Source: Shewanella cutis | Lineage (GTDB): Bacteria; Pseudomonadota; Gammaproteobacteria; Enterobacterales; Shewanellaceae | Length of the DNA: 37,586 nucleotides | Reading direction: 5' to 3' | Assembly (NCBI RefSeq): GCF_022410515.1 | Contig: NZ_JACSDI010000027.1 | Coordinates: forward strand, 1 to 37,586 | In this document: one piece after another, positions 16,764 to 26,400 of the stretch | Position numbering within the stretch: position 1 is the stretch's first letter | Layout: each line of letters opens with the position of its first letter | Notes under the pieces: model-generated | The model's input: only the letters and a program-made list of their open reading frames with translations | What the model was told of the DNA's origin: nothing | Databases searched by the model: none | Position numbers and translations under genes: made by a program

Positions 16764-18125
16764 TTACTGTAACCGTACTATAATTTGCGCCTGAGCAAGG
16801 TATCGACCAGCAGTAACATTTCGACCTGACAATTTCACTAGTTTTGCTTTATAGTTTTGAGTATAAATACGATTACCATTAACCAAGCTGTAATATGGTG
16901 AAAGTGTACGCCAACCATCTTTATAAGCATCATAAGTTGATACTAAATCAGGATAATCTTTAATCATGAAAGGTTGAGTAAGGCCATCTTCACGCTCCAA
17001 TATCACAGCGACTCCTAAAGCTAAGTTATTATTTCTACCATAGCCGTCACTTAATAGATGACTAACAGCGTTGTAATCTCTCAAATTCATATTCCAGGCA
17101 TCACTAAAGCTTGCACTATTTATTTTAAATCCCATTGCAAACTGCCCAGGTTTTGTCCCAGTTAAAGCATTTCCCTGACATTCATATCGTAGTTGGAAAT
17201 CTGTATCAGCGGTTTGCCCACTGTTAAGTTCATTAACAGTTATTAGCGGGAGCCTTACAATCGGAGTTGAGTTAATAACAGAACAATTACCAATCAAGGT
17301 GGTACGTCTTACAATTAATTGTTGATATAAACTTATATTACCAGGCCATTCACCATAGAAACCAGGCCAATGAGATGCATGATCCAATCCCTCTGTTGGA
17401 TGATTAACACCAGGCCCACCAAAAGCTATATATCCGGCAGGTTGATTATAAGTGTAACCACTAATGTACCCATTAGTATCTCCAAGTTGCCCCCTTACAT
17501 CTCGAATTCTGAAAATTTCTATTGTAATATCAGTGAAATTTTTAGCTTTTACCAGTATCCGACCTTTTTCATCCCTATCTAAATCGGCAAGAGCTCTACG
17601 TTGCCAATGTCTTGAAAAATATTTGTTGCTTGTATTATTTCTAATTCTCACAACAATATTCTTGATATAAGTAGCATATCCATACGCGACTCCGTCAGCA
17701 AACCCATCTTCGTAATAGCCACCAAACTCATTATCGCCATTTGTCGAGTAATACTCGTAGAGCTTTCCCTCATCACTCGCCTCACAGCGATATAATACAG
17801 TTTCAGGATGATAACCATTTGTTTGCGCATAAATGATAAAGGGAACTACTGCAGTAGCTAGCAAAGTCCCATTTGGCTGGTATTTATTTGCAGCTACTTG
17901 AATAACGGGTAAATTCAAACTGCCTCTGTTGGCATCATATGCACCATACCAAACTGTTGTGAGGCCATAATTGGGATTAACATAGGATGGATCATTTGGA
18001 TTTGTTGTAACAGTAGAAATTCGCTGACAAGCTGCTTCTATATCAAAACTAAATAGCATAATAAAATTGATTAACATTCCCTTAAGAAGCCATTCACCAA
18101 CTACCCTGATACAAAAAATCAACAT
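16764..18125 (-). CDS. Probable two-domain fimbrial tip adhesin
   Basis: I infer a tip adhesin from size (453 residues), position directly after the usher and layout. An N-terminal receptor-binding part of about 270 residues carries cysteines C33 and one in LYRCEAS. A C-terminal pilin-like domain follows, with a cysteine pair in IGNCSVIN and RYECQGN and a final strand AQIIVRLQ. The N-terminus has a long signal-like stretch; an internal ATG at residue 17 (MLINFIMLFSF) could be the true start, but AGAGGA stands 8 nt before the first ATG and only that one. It has no family name that I can assign; the ligand is unknown. It is 12 nt after the usher. Confidence 0.72.
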   Translation of the reverse strand: MLIFCIRVVGEWLLKGMLINFIMLFSFDIEAACQRISTVTTNPNDPSYVNPNYGLTTVWYGAYDANRGSLNLPVIQVAANKYQPNGTLLATAVVPFIIYAQTNGYHPETVLYRCEASDEGKLYEYYSTNGDNEFGGYYEDGFADGVAYGYATYIKNIVVRIRNNTSNKYFSRHWQRRALADLDRDEKGRILVKAKNFTDITIEIFRIRDVRGQLGDTNGYISGYTYNQPAGYIAFGGPGVNHPTEGLDHASHWPGFYGEWPGNISLYQQLIVRRTTLIGNCSVINSTPIVRLPLITVNELNSGQTADTDFQLRYECQGNALTGTKPGQFAMGFKINSASFSDAWNMNLRDYNAVSHLLSDGYGRNNNLALGVAVILEREDGLTQPFMIKDYPDLVSTYDAYKDGWRTLSPYYSLVNGNRIYTQNYKAKLVKLSGRNVTAGRYLAQAQIIVRLQ

Positions 18126-18137
18126 GATCTTTATCCT

Positions 18138-20735
18138 CTACTGATTCTGTTGGCAAGAAACCGGTAATCGTATTAACTTTGATTGCAGCATATTATCTTT
18201 TAAAGCATAATTAATAATGCAACTTTGCTCGATTTTATTACCCCAAACTATTTTTAACTTTCCAGAAATATTTGAGGTGCGAATATATGCCAATCCAGCT
18301 TGCCCCACCATCCCAAGCACACTTCCATCAGCATCAATGACTTCTGCACCAATAGGGATTACACCATCAACTTTACTCGTAACCAATAACACAGCATTAC
18401 CTTCAAGTGTTTTAAACTTTAGCTTTACTATCGAACCAGCATAAGGGATTACTTTAAGTTGCGACATAATCAATTCGGATTTCTCAAGCATACCATCCGA
18501 GTCCAATCTAACATTATTAATTCTGTAAGGTGCTAAAGAAGGTATAACTCCATAACCATCTTCGCCAATCACGCTACCAAAACTATTCATCACTTGCGCC
18601 CCCTGAGCACCTTTAGCCTCAATGATACCGAAAGTTTCACTTAAATTTTGACTTAAAATAAATCCATCAGAATGTGTAACAATAGCCCCGTTTATTCCTG
18701 CACTCATTTGACGGCTATTTTCAGAAAACGAGTAACTCCCAGAGACAATGGCTTCATTAAAACGCTTTTGAGTATTCAATCCAACGCTTTTACTGGTTCC
18801 ATCATCGTGCATCAAAGATGCATCAACCCCATAAGTCCAAGACCAATCATCACTAAGAGTTCCAGACATTCCCATGTTATACATGTTGCGTCCTCCAGAA
18901 GAACGGTTGGCACCTATATTAAGTGAACTATTTTGAGTTGAACCTAAGGGTACAGAAAGATTTAAGCTGATCAAATCTTCTTCTACGCGAGGAGTATTCA
19001 AATCTAAATTATTTTTGATATGATTACTAAACATATTTTGCGAGGGTACTTTACTTGAATACTGACGAGAATAACTCAAACTCACGGAGAATCTTCCAAT
19101 ATTAGTTGAATACCCCAACTGAAATTGCTCATCGTCATCACGTCCATCCCGATATTGCCTTTTGGAGCCGCCAACATATAAAATACCATAATCGCTAATA
19201 CTCTGGTTAAGAGTAAAATTAAATTCACTGCGTTGTTGGAATGTCTCAGAAACAAATGAATCTGAATGTTCATTAGTTGAGGACTCATTAAATTCGCGTT
19301 CGCCTAAAACATCTGATAACTCACGGAATGAACCGGTAGAGTAATGATAACCAGCAAGCGAAATTGATGTTCCAAAATCGAATGCGCGGCTATATTCCAC
19401 TCCAAATCTCCAGCCATTATTCCAGTCATTAAAACCAGAATCCATTGGTACGCGTGAAGTGGAATGTATTGTTCTTAAACCAAAAGCGCCCCACTCAGTA
19501 CTCAAAACAGTACCGAAGTTTACTGCATAATAATCTTCTCCAATTCGTCCACCTGTAGTCAAGGTAACGGTATTGCTTAATCCATAATCATATGCTAAGT
19601 CTAAAAATAAGTTTCCGGAATTAAATAAATTCACTTCACCTAAAGAAAAAACATACTGGGAATGAGCTTCCCTTAAAGAGTTTGGGACGGCATTAAAAGG
19701 AACGGTAAAATATAAAATCTTTCCATTCGCCTCTATCACTTCTACTGTTAAATCGCCTTCATAGCTAGTTGGATACAAATCATTAATAACAAATGGCCCT
19801 GCGGCAACAGTTGTTTGGTAGATACTAATACCTCTCTGTTTAATCGTCACGCTCGCAGTCGAATTTGCTAGCCCCCGTATAACAGGCGCATATCCCCTCT
19901 GTGAATCCGGCAACATACGGGTATCTGTTTGTAACTGAAATCCTGTAAATGGTACGCTGGAAAAAGTGTTTCCCCGCGAGTTAATATTCCCTAAAACCAG
20001 TTCGCTATTAATTTTAGGCAAGGCTCTCATAGCATAGGTTCTGATTGAGTTAAATTTGTTATTTACCTGCCCATTGTAGTCATTGTAACTATAACTTGAC
20101 TGATTTCTTAGCCGCCACAGTCCCCAATTTATACCTGTGCTGAAACCAGAATGGAATGTCTTTACATCTCCCCCATCTTTAATTACTGTTTGATACAAGC
20201 TACTATTATAGTTCATAAAAGCTGCTTTCTCACCCATATCCCATAATGCTGAGTCAACATAGTTTCTAGGATTATTCACCATATAAGCCTGAGGTATTGA
20301 GATATCCAGCAATAATTTTTCTCTATCGAATTTTACTTTAGCATCAGTAATAAAACCCTCAGGTGATAGACATTTGCTTGATAATTTATTCTGATTTAAT
20401 AAGGCTAAATTTACTTGCGTCATTCGCCAAAAGTTGGCATCCAAACATGGGGATACCAGCCCATTTTCCTCTTTAACAAAATCGACCAACTGACGACTTA
20501 TACGAGTTCCATTGACATTAATATCTACATGATATTTTCCATCCTGAATATTATCAACTGTATTAAGTCGCTCAAGTAATTCTTTTCCGTAGCCGCTCCC
20601 ATAAAACAAGCTATCTTCAAAAATATATTCTTGTTTGTCATATTCCTTTAGTTCATCAGCAACCGCCACTAAAACTATGAAAAAGGTAGATAATAAAAAG
20701 CAAGTAAGCTTTTTTATCGTAGCAAGCGAATTCAT
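18138..20735 (-). CDS. Fimbrial outer-membrane usher (FimD/PapC family)
   Basis: The 865-residue protein is the pore and assembly platform of a chaperone-usher fimbria. A signal peptide (MNSLATIKKL, hydrophobic, VADE) leads into the periplasmic N domain (about 30-140). A 24-strand barrel with plug follows, including the family segments around GFQLQTDTRMLPDSQRGYAP and VAAGPFVINDLYPT (each recognisable in FimD/PapC). The C-terminal domain ends with a Cys pair (QSCIINY, PVSCQQ). Length and motifs fit an intact usher. It is 8 nt after the first chaperone gene and 12 nt before the adhesin gene, within one operon. Confidence 0.95.
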   Translation of the reverse strand: MNSLATIKKLTCFLLSTFFIVLVAVADELKEYDKQEYIFEDSLFYGSGYGKELLERLNTVDNIQDGKYHVDINVNGTRISRQLVDFVKEENGLVSPCLDANFWRMTQVNLALLNQNKLSSKCLSPEGFITDAKVKFDREKLLLDISIPQAYMVNNPRNYVDSALWDMGEKAAFMNYNSSLYQTVIKDGGDVKTFHSGFSTGINWGLWRLRNQSSYSYNDYNGQVNNKFNSIRTYAMRALPKINSELVLGNINSRGNTFSSVPFTGFQLQTDTRMLPDSQRGYAPVIRGLANSTASVTIKQRGISIYQTTVAAGPFVINDLYPTSYEGDLTVEVIEANGKILYFTVPFNAVPNSLREAHSQYVFSLGEVNLFNSGNLFLDLAYDYGLSNTVTLTTGGRIGEDYYAVNFGTVLSTEWGAFGLRTIHSTSRVPMDSGFNDWNNGWRFGVEYSRAFDFGTSISLAGYHYSTGSFRELSDVLGEREFNESSTNEHSDSFVSETFQQRSEFNFTLNQSISDYGILYVGGSKRQYRDGRDDDEQFQLGYSTNIGRFSVSLSYSRQYSSKVPSQNMFSNHIKNNLDLNTPRVEEDLISLNLSVPLGSTQNSSLNIGANRSSGGRNMYNMGMSGTLSDDWSWTYGVDASLMHDDGTSKSVGLNTQKRFNEAIVSGSYSFSENSRQMSAGINGAIVTHSDGFILSQNLSETFGIIEAKGAQGAQVMNSFGSVIGEDGYGVIPSLAPYRINNVRLDSDGMLEKSELIMSQLKVIPYAGSIVKLKFKTLEGNAVLLVTSKVDGVIPIGAEVIDADGSVLGMVGQAGLAYIRTSNISGKLKIVWGNKIEQSCIINYALKDNMLQSKLIRLPVSCQQNQ

Positions 20736-20743
20736 AATAATGA

Positions 20744-21481
20744 TTACTCTTTTAACAGATAACTAAATTTTGATATCCCACCGTAATCATTGATAATTGC
20801 AAACTCAATATTTATAGGGTATTTAACAACGAATTGTTGATTTTTAATGTTTACAGAAATATAACTCTTCGGCTCCACCATTTCGACAGGTATATTTATT
20901 TCTTGTTTGTCAGAAATCATCTTTATATCAACTATAGATGCATAGAAAGACGAATTGTTTTTGATGGTTACATCTATGCCACCATCAACTTGATTGACAG
21001 TAAAATCAATTTTGCCACCCAAATCTTCAGCATTATCATCAATTTCCGCTGGCCGATAAAAAATCTTCATTCTGCTCTTTAGCATCACTAGCATTTGATT
21101 TTCTCCAACATATTCCTTAGATAATGGAGGTATTTGTAAGACATTAAGGTAAAAGATGCTTTCTCTATCTCTTGGCTGTTCATCACCAGTATAAATAAGT
21201 CGAACTACTTGGCCTTGATTTGCCTCCATTTTGAATATGGCAGGTAACGCCAAAAATGGACCATCAGCAGTTTCAGGTGTTGACTCTGGATTATTTTTGT
21301 CAACCCACACTTGAATTACATTTGGAAAATTATCATTATTTTTCAACTGAATACTACGATTCTCAGCTTCACTTGGATATATAACTCTGGTGCTCGTAAT
21401 TACAACACTTGCATCTAAAGGTAACCATGGATAAATGACTAGGGAATAAATAAACATTCTAGCTATAAATTTAATTTTCAT
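20744..21481 (-). CDS. Periplasmic fimbrial chaperone (PapD-like), first of two
   Basis: The 245-residue protein has a signal peptide to about residue 25 (LPLDASVVI) and the chaperone pattern: STRVIYPSEAENRSIQLKNND, a conserved PPIF-like FLALPAIFKME, VVRLIYTGD, SIFYLNVLQIPP and KSRMKIFYRP. The short F1-G1 loop suggests the FGS type that assembles FimA-like rods. It is 498 bp downstream of the major pilin gene and starts the chaperone-usher-adhesin-chaperone block. No strong ribosome site precedes the ATG. The upstream region carries an octanucleotide repeat. Confidence 0.92.
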   Translation of the reverse strand: MKIKFIARMFIYSLVIYPWLPLDASVVITSTRVIYPSEAENRSIQLKNNDNFPNVIQVWVDKNNPESTPETADGPFLALPAIFKMEANQGQVVRLIYTGDEQPRDRESIFYLNVLQIPPLSKEYVGENQMLVMLKSRMKIFYRPAEIDDNAEDLGGKIDFTVNQVDGGIDVTIKNNSSFYASIVDIKMISDKQEINIPVEMVEPKSYISVNIKNQQFVVKYPINIEFAIINDYGGISKFSYLLKE

Positions 21482-21528
21482 TTTAGAACCAAATTTTTTT
21501 CACATTACACCAATTAATGAACAATGTT

Positions 21529-21534
21529 TGTATA
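21529..21534 (-). promoter_or_regulatory. Possible -10 element (TATACA) upstream of the fimbrial chaperone
   Basis: On the minus strand TATACA lies 47 nt before the chaperone ATG. A -35 box at 17-bp spacing would fall at about 21552-21557, inside the tandem octanucleotide repeat. No consensus -35 is seen, so this is a weak call made from spacing only. Confidence 0.35.
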
Positions 21535-21545
21535 ATTGACTCATC

Positions 21546-21584
21546 GATTTATTGATTTATTGATTTATTGATTTATTGATTTAT
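21546..21584. repeat. Tandem octanucleotide repeat GATTTATT, 4.9 copies
   Basis: Four perfect copies of GATTTATT and seven bases of a fifth run uninterrupted, 65-103 bp upstream of the first chaperone gene. The position suits copy-number control of transcription. The rest of the 21585-21924 stretch toward the pilin gene is AT-rich and shows no gene or other element. Confidence 0.9.
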
Positions 21585-21924
21585 CCTCACCATGATAAAT
21601 CAACTGAAAATTATACAGCAGCGAAATTGAGTTTAAACCCAATCATTAACCAGCTTTCTGTTATTTTACGATTGTTTTTAAAAAAGCTTCCAAGAAATTA
21701 TTTACTCCATCTGACAAACTATATAAGCTACTTTTTTCTTGCGCTATATAAATCAGATCACGGCTTATAATTTTATTTACAATTAAACCAACAGTTGTTT
21801 ACGTAAAAAAATTTATAAGTTTATTTTTATAAAGCTTTCACCAATTTAATTTATTACTCTAGAAATGTTAAACTCTCAACCCACATACAATCAGCAACAA
21901 TTTTATTCATCATCTGCTCGATGA

Positions 21925-21961
21925 TTGTCGCACTCATGCAAACTATCGATGAGTGCGACAA
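21925..21961 (-). terminator. Perfect 13-bp stem-loop just after the major pilin gene
   Basis: TTGTCGCACTCAT and ATGAGTGCGACAA pair perfectly around an 11-nt loop, 18 nt beyond the pilin stop. No U-run follows on the minus strand. It may be a partial terminator or an RNA-stabilising stem that lets pilin message exceed that of the downstream chaperone and usher genes, as known for other fimbrial operons. Confidence 0.7.
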
Positions 21962-21979
21962 CCTATTTAGACGTACAGA

Positions 21980-22510
21980 CTAGAGATATGATATCGCGTA
22001 TTGCACAGTGCTAACTACACTACCCGGATCTATCATGCCAACTCCATCACGTACATATTGAACCACAAATTCGTGAGACGCAGCATTTTCATTCTTTTTC
22101 ACAACCAATCCTGCTGTTCCAACGCTACCTGTCAGATCAACTTTGGTACCACCTGGTCCAGTTAAGATTTGTAATGCAACGTTCGTTGCTGTACCAGTAT
22201 TTTTTAAGTTACCACCTGCAGTTAATTGATTAGCAACGAAGACAGTTTTAATTGGCTGATCTTTAACAGTATCAACAATACATCCTGTGACGCTTATTTT
22301 GAAAGCCGTCCCCCCTGCAGTAGCACCAACGTCAGGTAAATCAGAAGCCGCAATAGTTGGTAACAAAACCAATGGTTGTGAATTAGACCCATTAACATCC
22401 ACTATACATGTCTGTGTTGCCACCTCACCTTTAAAAGTAATAATGTTAGAGGCTTGAGCATTAATTGCGAATATTGCAGTTATTGCTAATGTTAGAGTGA
22501 GCTTTTTCAT
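21980..22510 (-). CDS. Major fimbrial pilin subunit (FimA-like)
   Basis: The 176-residue protein has a classic signal peptide (MKKLTLTLAI, cleavage after AQA at residue 20). The pilin domain follows, with the conserved disulphide pair C35 (TQTCIVDV) and C77 (VTGCIVDT) and the C-terminal motif ending YAISYL with Tyr as penultimate aromatic, used in chaperone recognition. Size and motifs fit the main rod subunit. It is the first gene of the fimbrial cluster, separated from the chaperone by 498 bp with a stem-loop and a repeat tract. The AGGA 13 nt upstream is a distant ribosome site. Confidence 0.93.
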   Translation of the reverse strand: MKKLTLTLAITAIFAINAQASNIITFKGEVATQTCIVDVNGSNSQPLVLLPTIAASDLPDVGATAGGTAFKISVTGCIVDTVKDQPIKTVFVANQLTAGGNLKNTGTATNVALQILTGPGGTKVDLTGSVGTAGLVVKKNENAASHEFVVQYVRDGVGMIDPGSVVSTVQYAISYL

Positions 22511-23411
22511 ATGTATACATCATTCCTATAATATAATTCATTTTGTATTTGTACGTATTATGGATAGTTTCGAACATTTACTCAGATAAATTAACACTTC
22601 TGGAAACGTACAACTGCCAGAGCAACCCTAAATTCATGTGGGAAAAATCTTAGATTTATTTACTACATAGGTTGAACTAAAACAGTAGCGCTGATCTGCA
22701 TAACCTATCAACTTACCCATCAATAGCGGTTCGCTTACCTTCTAGATTGATGACGATACAATTATTAATTTAAAAGCCAAGGTCGAGTAACCCAAAAAGT
22801 CATCCTAGTGTGTTTTCGACTTAGTCATCACCTGAAATTCTCTCTATTCCACTGAGAGCCTTACATTGCTTTATCAACTCGATGTTTAAACTGAGTGACA
22901 TCCCATTATTATTCAGATTATTTAATGTAAATTAGTCGCCTGACGAATAATAAAGATATTTTATTAGAGTTTCATAAATGTACATAATCATGCGACAATA
23001 AAAAATAAATTTAACAAGTGAATTAATTCGTCTTATAAGGTTCAATTGCTCTGGTGCTTTTTCACTTCTTGCTGTTATTGCGGGTGCATTGGTTAATGCC
23101 AGTCTACTTAACTGACTGGCATTAACCACTCTGGTGCTCCATTGCTGATTCAAAAGTAGAAAAGTTGAACTTAAGATTTACTGAGTGACTTTTTATGCCG
23201 AGTAGAGAAACCCCATCGGAATGGGGGAGTCGCTACATAAATGAGCGGACGACTTCTTGAGATTAAATCTCGGACTATTTGGCTGTAAGTTCAATATGGT
23301 TATGGCACTCATCGTCATCAATTGAAAGACAATAAGCCATAACTGTACATCACTAACATTGAGTTTGGTGTCATTACCGTTATGGCTTGTTAAGCCTGTT
23401 GAAGGTTAATT
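22511..23411. other. 901-bp gene-free region upstream of the pilin gene
   Basis: AT-rich, no convincing gene. It should hold the pilin promoter near its left end (TATATT about 20 bp before the pilin start is a candidate -10). It also holds a long hairpin at 23090-23128, a short CCCCAT/ATGGGG hairpin at 23211-23226, and an inverted pair AAGCCATAAC/GTTATGGCTT flanking about 40 bp near 23333-23390. A 73-codon minus-strand frame at 22932-23153 lacks a ribosome site and overlaps the hairpin, so I do not call it. Confidence 0.5.
23090..23128. repeat. 15-bp perfect inverted repeat flanked by a 10-bp direct repeat
   Basis: TGGTTAATGCCAGTC pairs with GACTGGCATTAACCA around a 9-nt loop. CTCTGGTGCT occurs at 23049-23058 and again at 23129-23138, exactly 80 bp apart, on both sides of the stem. 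No U-run follows, so it is not a simple terminator. It may be a small interspersed or folded element; family unknown. Confidence 0.7.
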
Positions 23412-26400
23412 TTAGTTTATGGATGTTTCAATTAATCTTATTGACGACGGCGCGAGTTGCGATGCTACCGAGCTGCTGTCACCGCCATCGTTAGCACTTC
23501 CCCAAGTGACTACCGAGCCATCATCTTTAACGGCTGCAAAAGCTTGGTCATTTGAATAAATGGTCTTCACTCCAGAGGTTAACTGGCCTGAGACTTCGCT
23601 ACTGTTAACTCCCGCCCAATCTGCTCCCCAAATCACCACCGAGCCATCATCTTTAACGGCTGCATAGGCTGCACTAGATGAGTAAATCACCTTTACTCCA
23701 GAGGTTAATTGCTCTGCGACAGCACTGCTGTCACCGCCACTGTCAGCATTTCCCCAAGTGACCACTGAACCATCGTTTTTGATCGCAGCAAAAGAATAAT
23801 CATTTGAATAAATAGCCTTCACCCCAGTGTTTAGTTGATCAATAACAGCACTGCTGTCACCGCCATTGTCAGCATTTCCCCAAGTGACCACTGAGCCATC
23901 ATCTTTCAGGGCGGCAAAGGCATAACGGGCTGAATAAACACTTTTCACTCCTGAACTTAATTGAAGGCTACTATCTGCAGTCCATTCGCCCCAAGTGACG
24001 ACCGAGCCATCGTTTTTTATGGCGGCAAAGGCATTATCAGTTGCATAAATAGCCTTTACTTCAGAGGCTAACTGCGATTTAACTGCGTTGAAGCAAACTC
24101 CGCCAAAGTTGCCGCAGTTGGTGACAGGGCCCCAAGCGACGACCGAGCCATTATCTTTTAAAGCTGCAAAGTCATAGGCATTAGAACTAATAGTTTTCAC
24201 CCCGGCGCTTAATTGACTAGCGACGGCGCTGCTGTCGCCGCCAGTGTTCGCATCCCCCCCCCAGGTAACCACTGAGCCATCGTTTTTGACTGCAGCAAAG
24301 GCAAAAGCGGTTGAATAAATGGCTTTTACCCCTGAGGTTAACTTATCGCTGACGGCGCTGCTGTCGCCGCCATAATCGGGTAGACCATACCCCCCCCAAG
24401 TGACCACTGAACCATCGTTTTTGACTGCAGCAAAGGCACTAAGGTTTGAATAAATGGCTTTTACCCCTGAGGTTAACTTATCGGCGACAGCGCTGCTGTC
24501 ACCGCCATAAGGGTCATACCCCCAAGTGACTACTGAACCATCGTTTTTGACTGCAGCAAAGACAGCGTTGTTTGAATAAATGGTTTTTACCCCTGAGGTT
24601 AACTTATCGCTGACGGCGCTGCTGTCACTGCCATGATTACGATTTCCCCAAGTGACTACTGAGCCATCATCCTTAAGGGCGGCAAAGGCATAAGGGGTTG
24701 AATAAATGGCTTTCACTGCATTATAAGCATAAGTGGCATATTCAATACCGCTAGCCTGACCATAGATATCCTTGCCTTGCACATCAAGCCGAATGTTGAA
24801 GCCCTTATCTGCCGCTTGCAATGCATAGGTGTTAGATGTTCCAACCGTTAAACCATTGATGACCCAATTGTACCGATATTGAGTCGCATCACAGCGCTCA
24901 CACTCAACATGCGCTTGTAATAGCCCACCCGTTTCTAAGGTGACGTCAAGCTTCGTTATCACAGGCACCGCTGGCGGCGTGATATCAACGGTTATGGAGC
25001 CTTGTGCATAATGCGCGGGATCATGACTGTCTTTAACGTTATAAATAAATACATCTTGGCCATACGTCCCAAGTTTTGGTGTGTAGGTCAGGGTATTGCC
25101 TGTAATCGTGACATCACCAAGCGCATTACCCAGCACATATTCAACACTGAATGGTGCAGCGGAAGGGACCGTTGAACTTATCTTATCGGTCATATCTACA
25201 GACACAGAGGTACCAGCTGGCGTTGTTAAAAACACATCTGCCGCCGTAATATCATGGGCGCCATACGGTGTGACCGTTACAACGATAGTCCCTGAGGTAC
25301 TATGCAATCCATCGGACACTCGATAGGTTAACACGTCGACGCCTGTAAACCCATTTGGCGTATAAGTGACCCGTTGACCACTTAAGGTTGCCGTAGCAGG
25401 CGATGTCGCAGCACTAAGCGCAGTGATGACTAAATCGGAAGTAGGGGTTTCGTTATCCGAAATCACTGTCGACAAATCAATCGTGACGGGTGTATCGAGT
25501 AAAGTTTCAGCCGTTATCACTCCTGCAACTGGCGCAGTTGGATTATGATGGGTGACCTTAACGGTTACCGCTGCCATGGCATGGCCACCCCGACCATCGC
25601 TCACCGTATACACAAAACTATCAACGCCAACAATACCGTTTGGCTCGTATAGTATTTCTAAGGAATTGGCGGGGTTGACTGTGGCCTTGCCCAGCGCTCC
25701 AGTAATACTCACAATTTGTAGTGCATCACCATCGGCATCATGCACTTTATCTGCAACGGACAATGTTAACATCGGGTCATTGTCCAGCATGTGACCTTCA
25801 ACAGCTTCTGCAGTTGGGATTGTATTACCCGGGGTACTGTCATTCACGGCAACCGTAACCACACCAATAGCGAACCCATTTTTACTATCGGTAATCACAT
25901 AGGTAAACTGGTCTACCCCACGAAAAGCGCCAGGCGTGTAGGAAATACGGGTGTCAGCTTGCTTAACCGCACGATTATCAGTGCTGTAAACATTGACTAT
26001 TTTCAATGCATCACCATCGGCATCCGCAATCAGCTTAAGTGCGGATAAATCAATATCCCAGACGGGTAATGTCGCGACATCAATTGCTTTATCTAAATCC
26101 TTTGCCGTTGGTGGGGTATTGGGGACTGGCGGATCCGCATCCATTGATGTTGCCACTATGTGCCCTAATGCATATCCGCCTTTTCCATCTTCAACGCTGT
26201 AAACAGCTTGGTCAACGCCCACAAATCCATTAGGCGCAAACGTGACCAGGCTACCGTTGAGGCTGAAACGACCTGATGCAGATATAAGCTGAGTGATGTT
26301 TAATGTGTCACCATCCTCATCATTGATGTAATTGAGCAAGTCAACTTTCACATTACGATTATTAACCGTGTCAAGCATGACATTATTGGCGTTCGGTGGG

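Larger units (their letters stand above)
23430..24716 (-). repeat. Ten tandem RCC1-like repeats, near-identical in DNA
   Basis: Units of about 120-135 bp share long stretches (for example the codons for FAAVKNDGSVVTWG and for DSSAV.DKLTSG). Units 2, 3 and 4 are especially alike, which suggests recent expansion. Units 5 and 6 are the most diverged in the variable segment. The variable loops after VVTWG differ in length, as expected for exposed propeller loops. Confidence 0.9.

Noticed and set aside
22932..23153. 73-codon minus-strand ORF
   Set aside because: It has no ribosome site and overlaps a long hairpin and a direct-repeat structure; low support as a gene.
25096..26233. Several plus-strand ORFs inside the lipoprotein gene
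   Set aside because: Antisense shadows of the repeat-rich coding frame; no ribosome sites.
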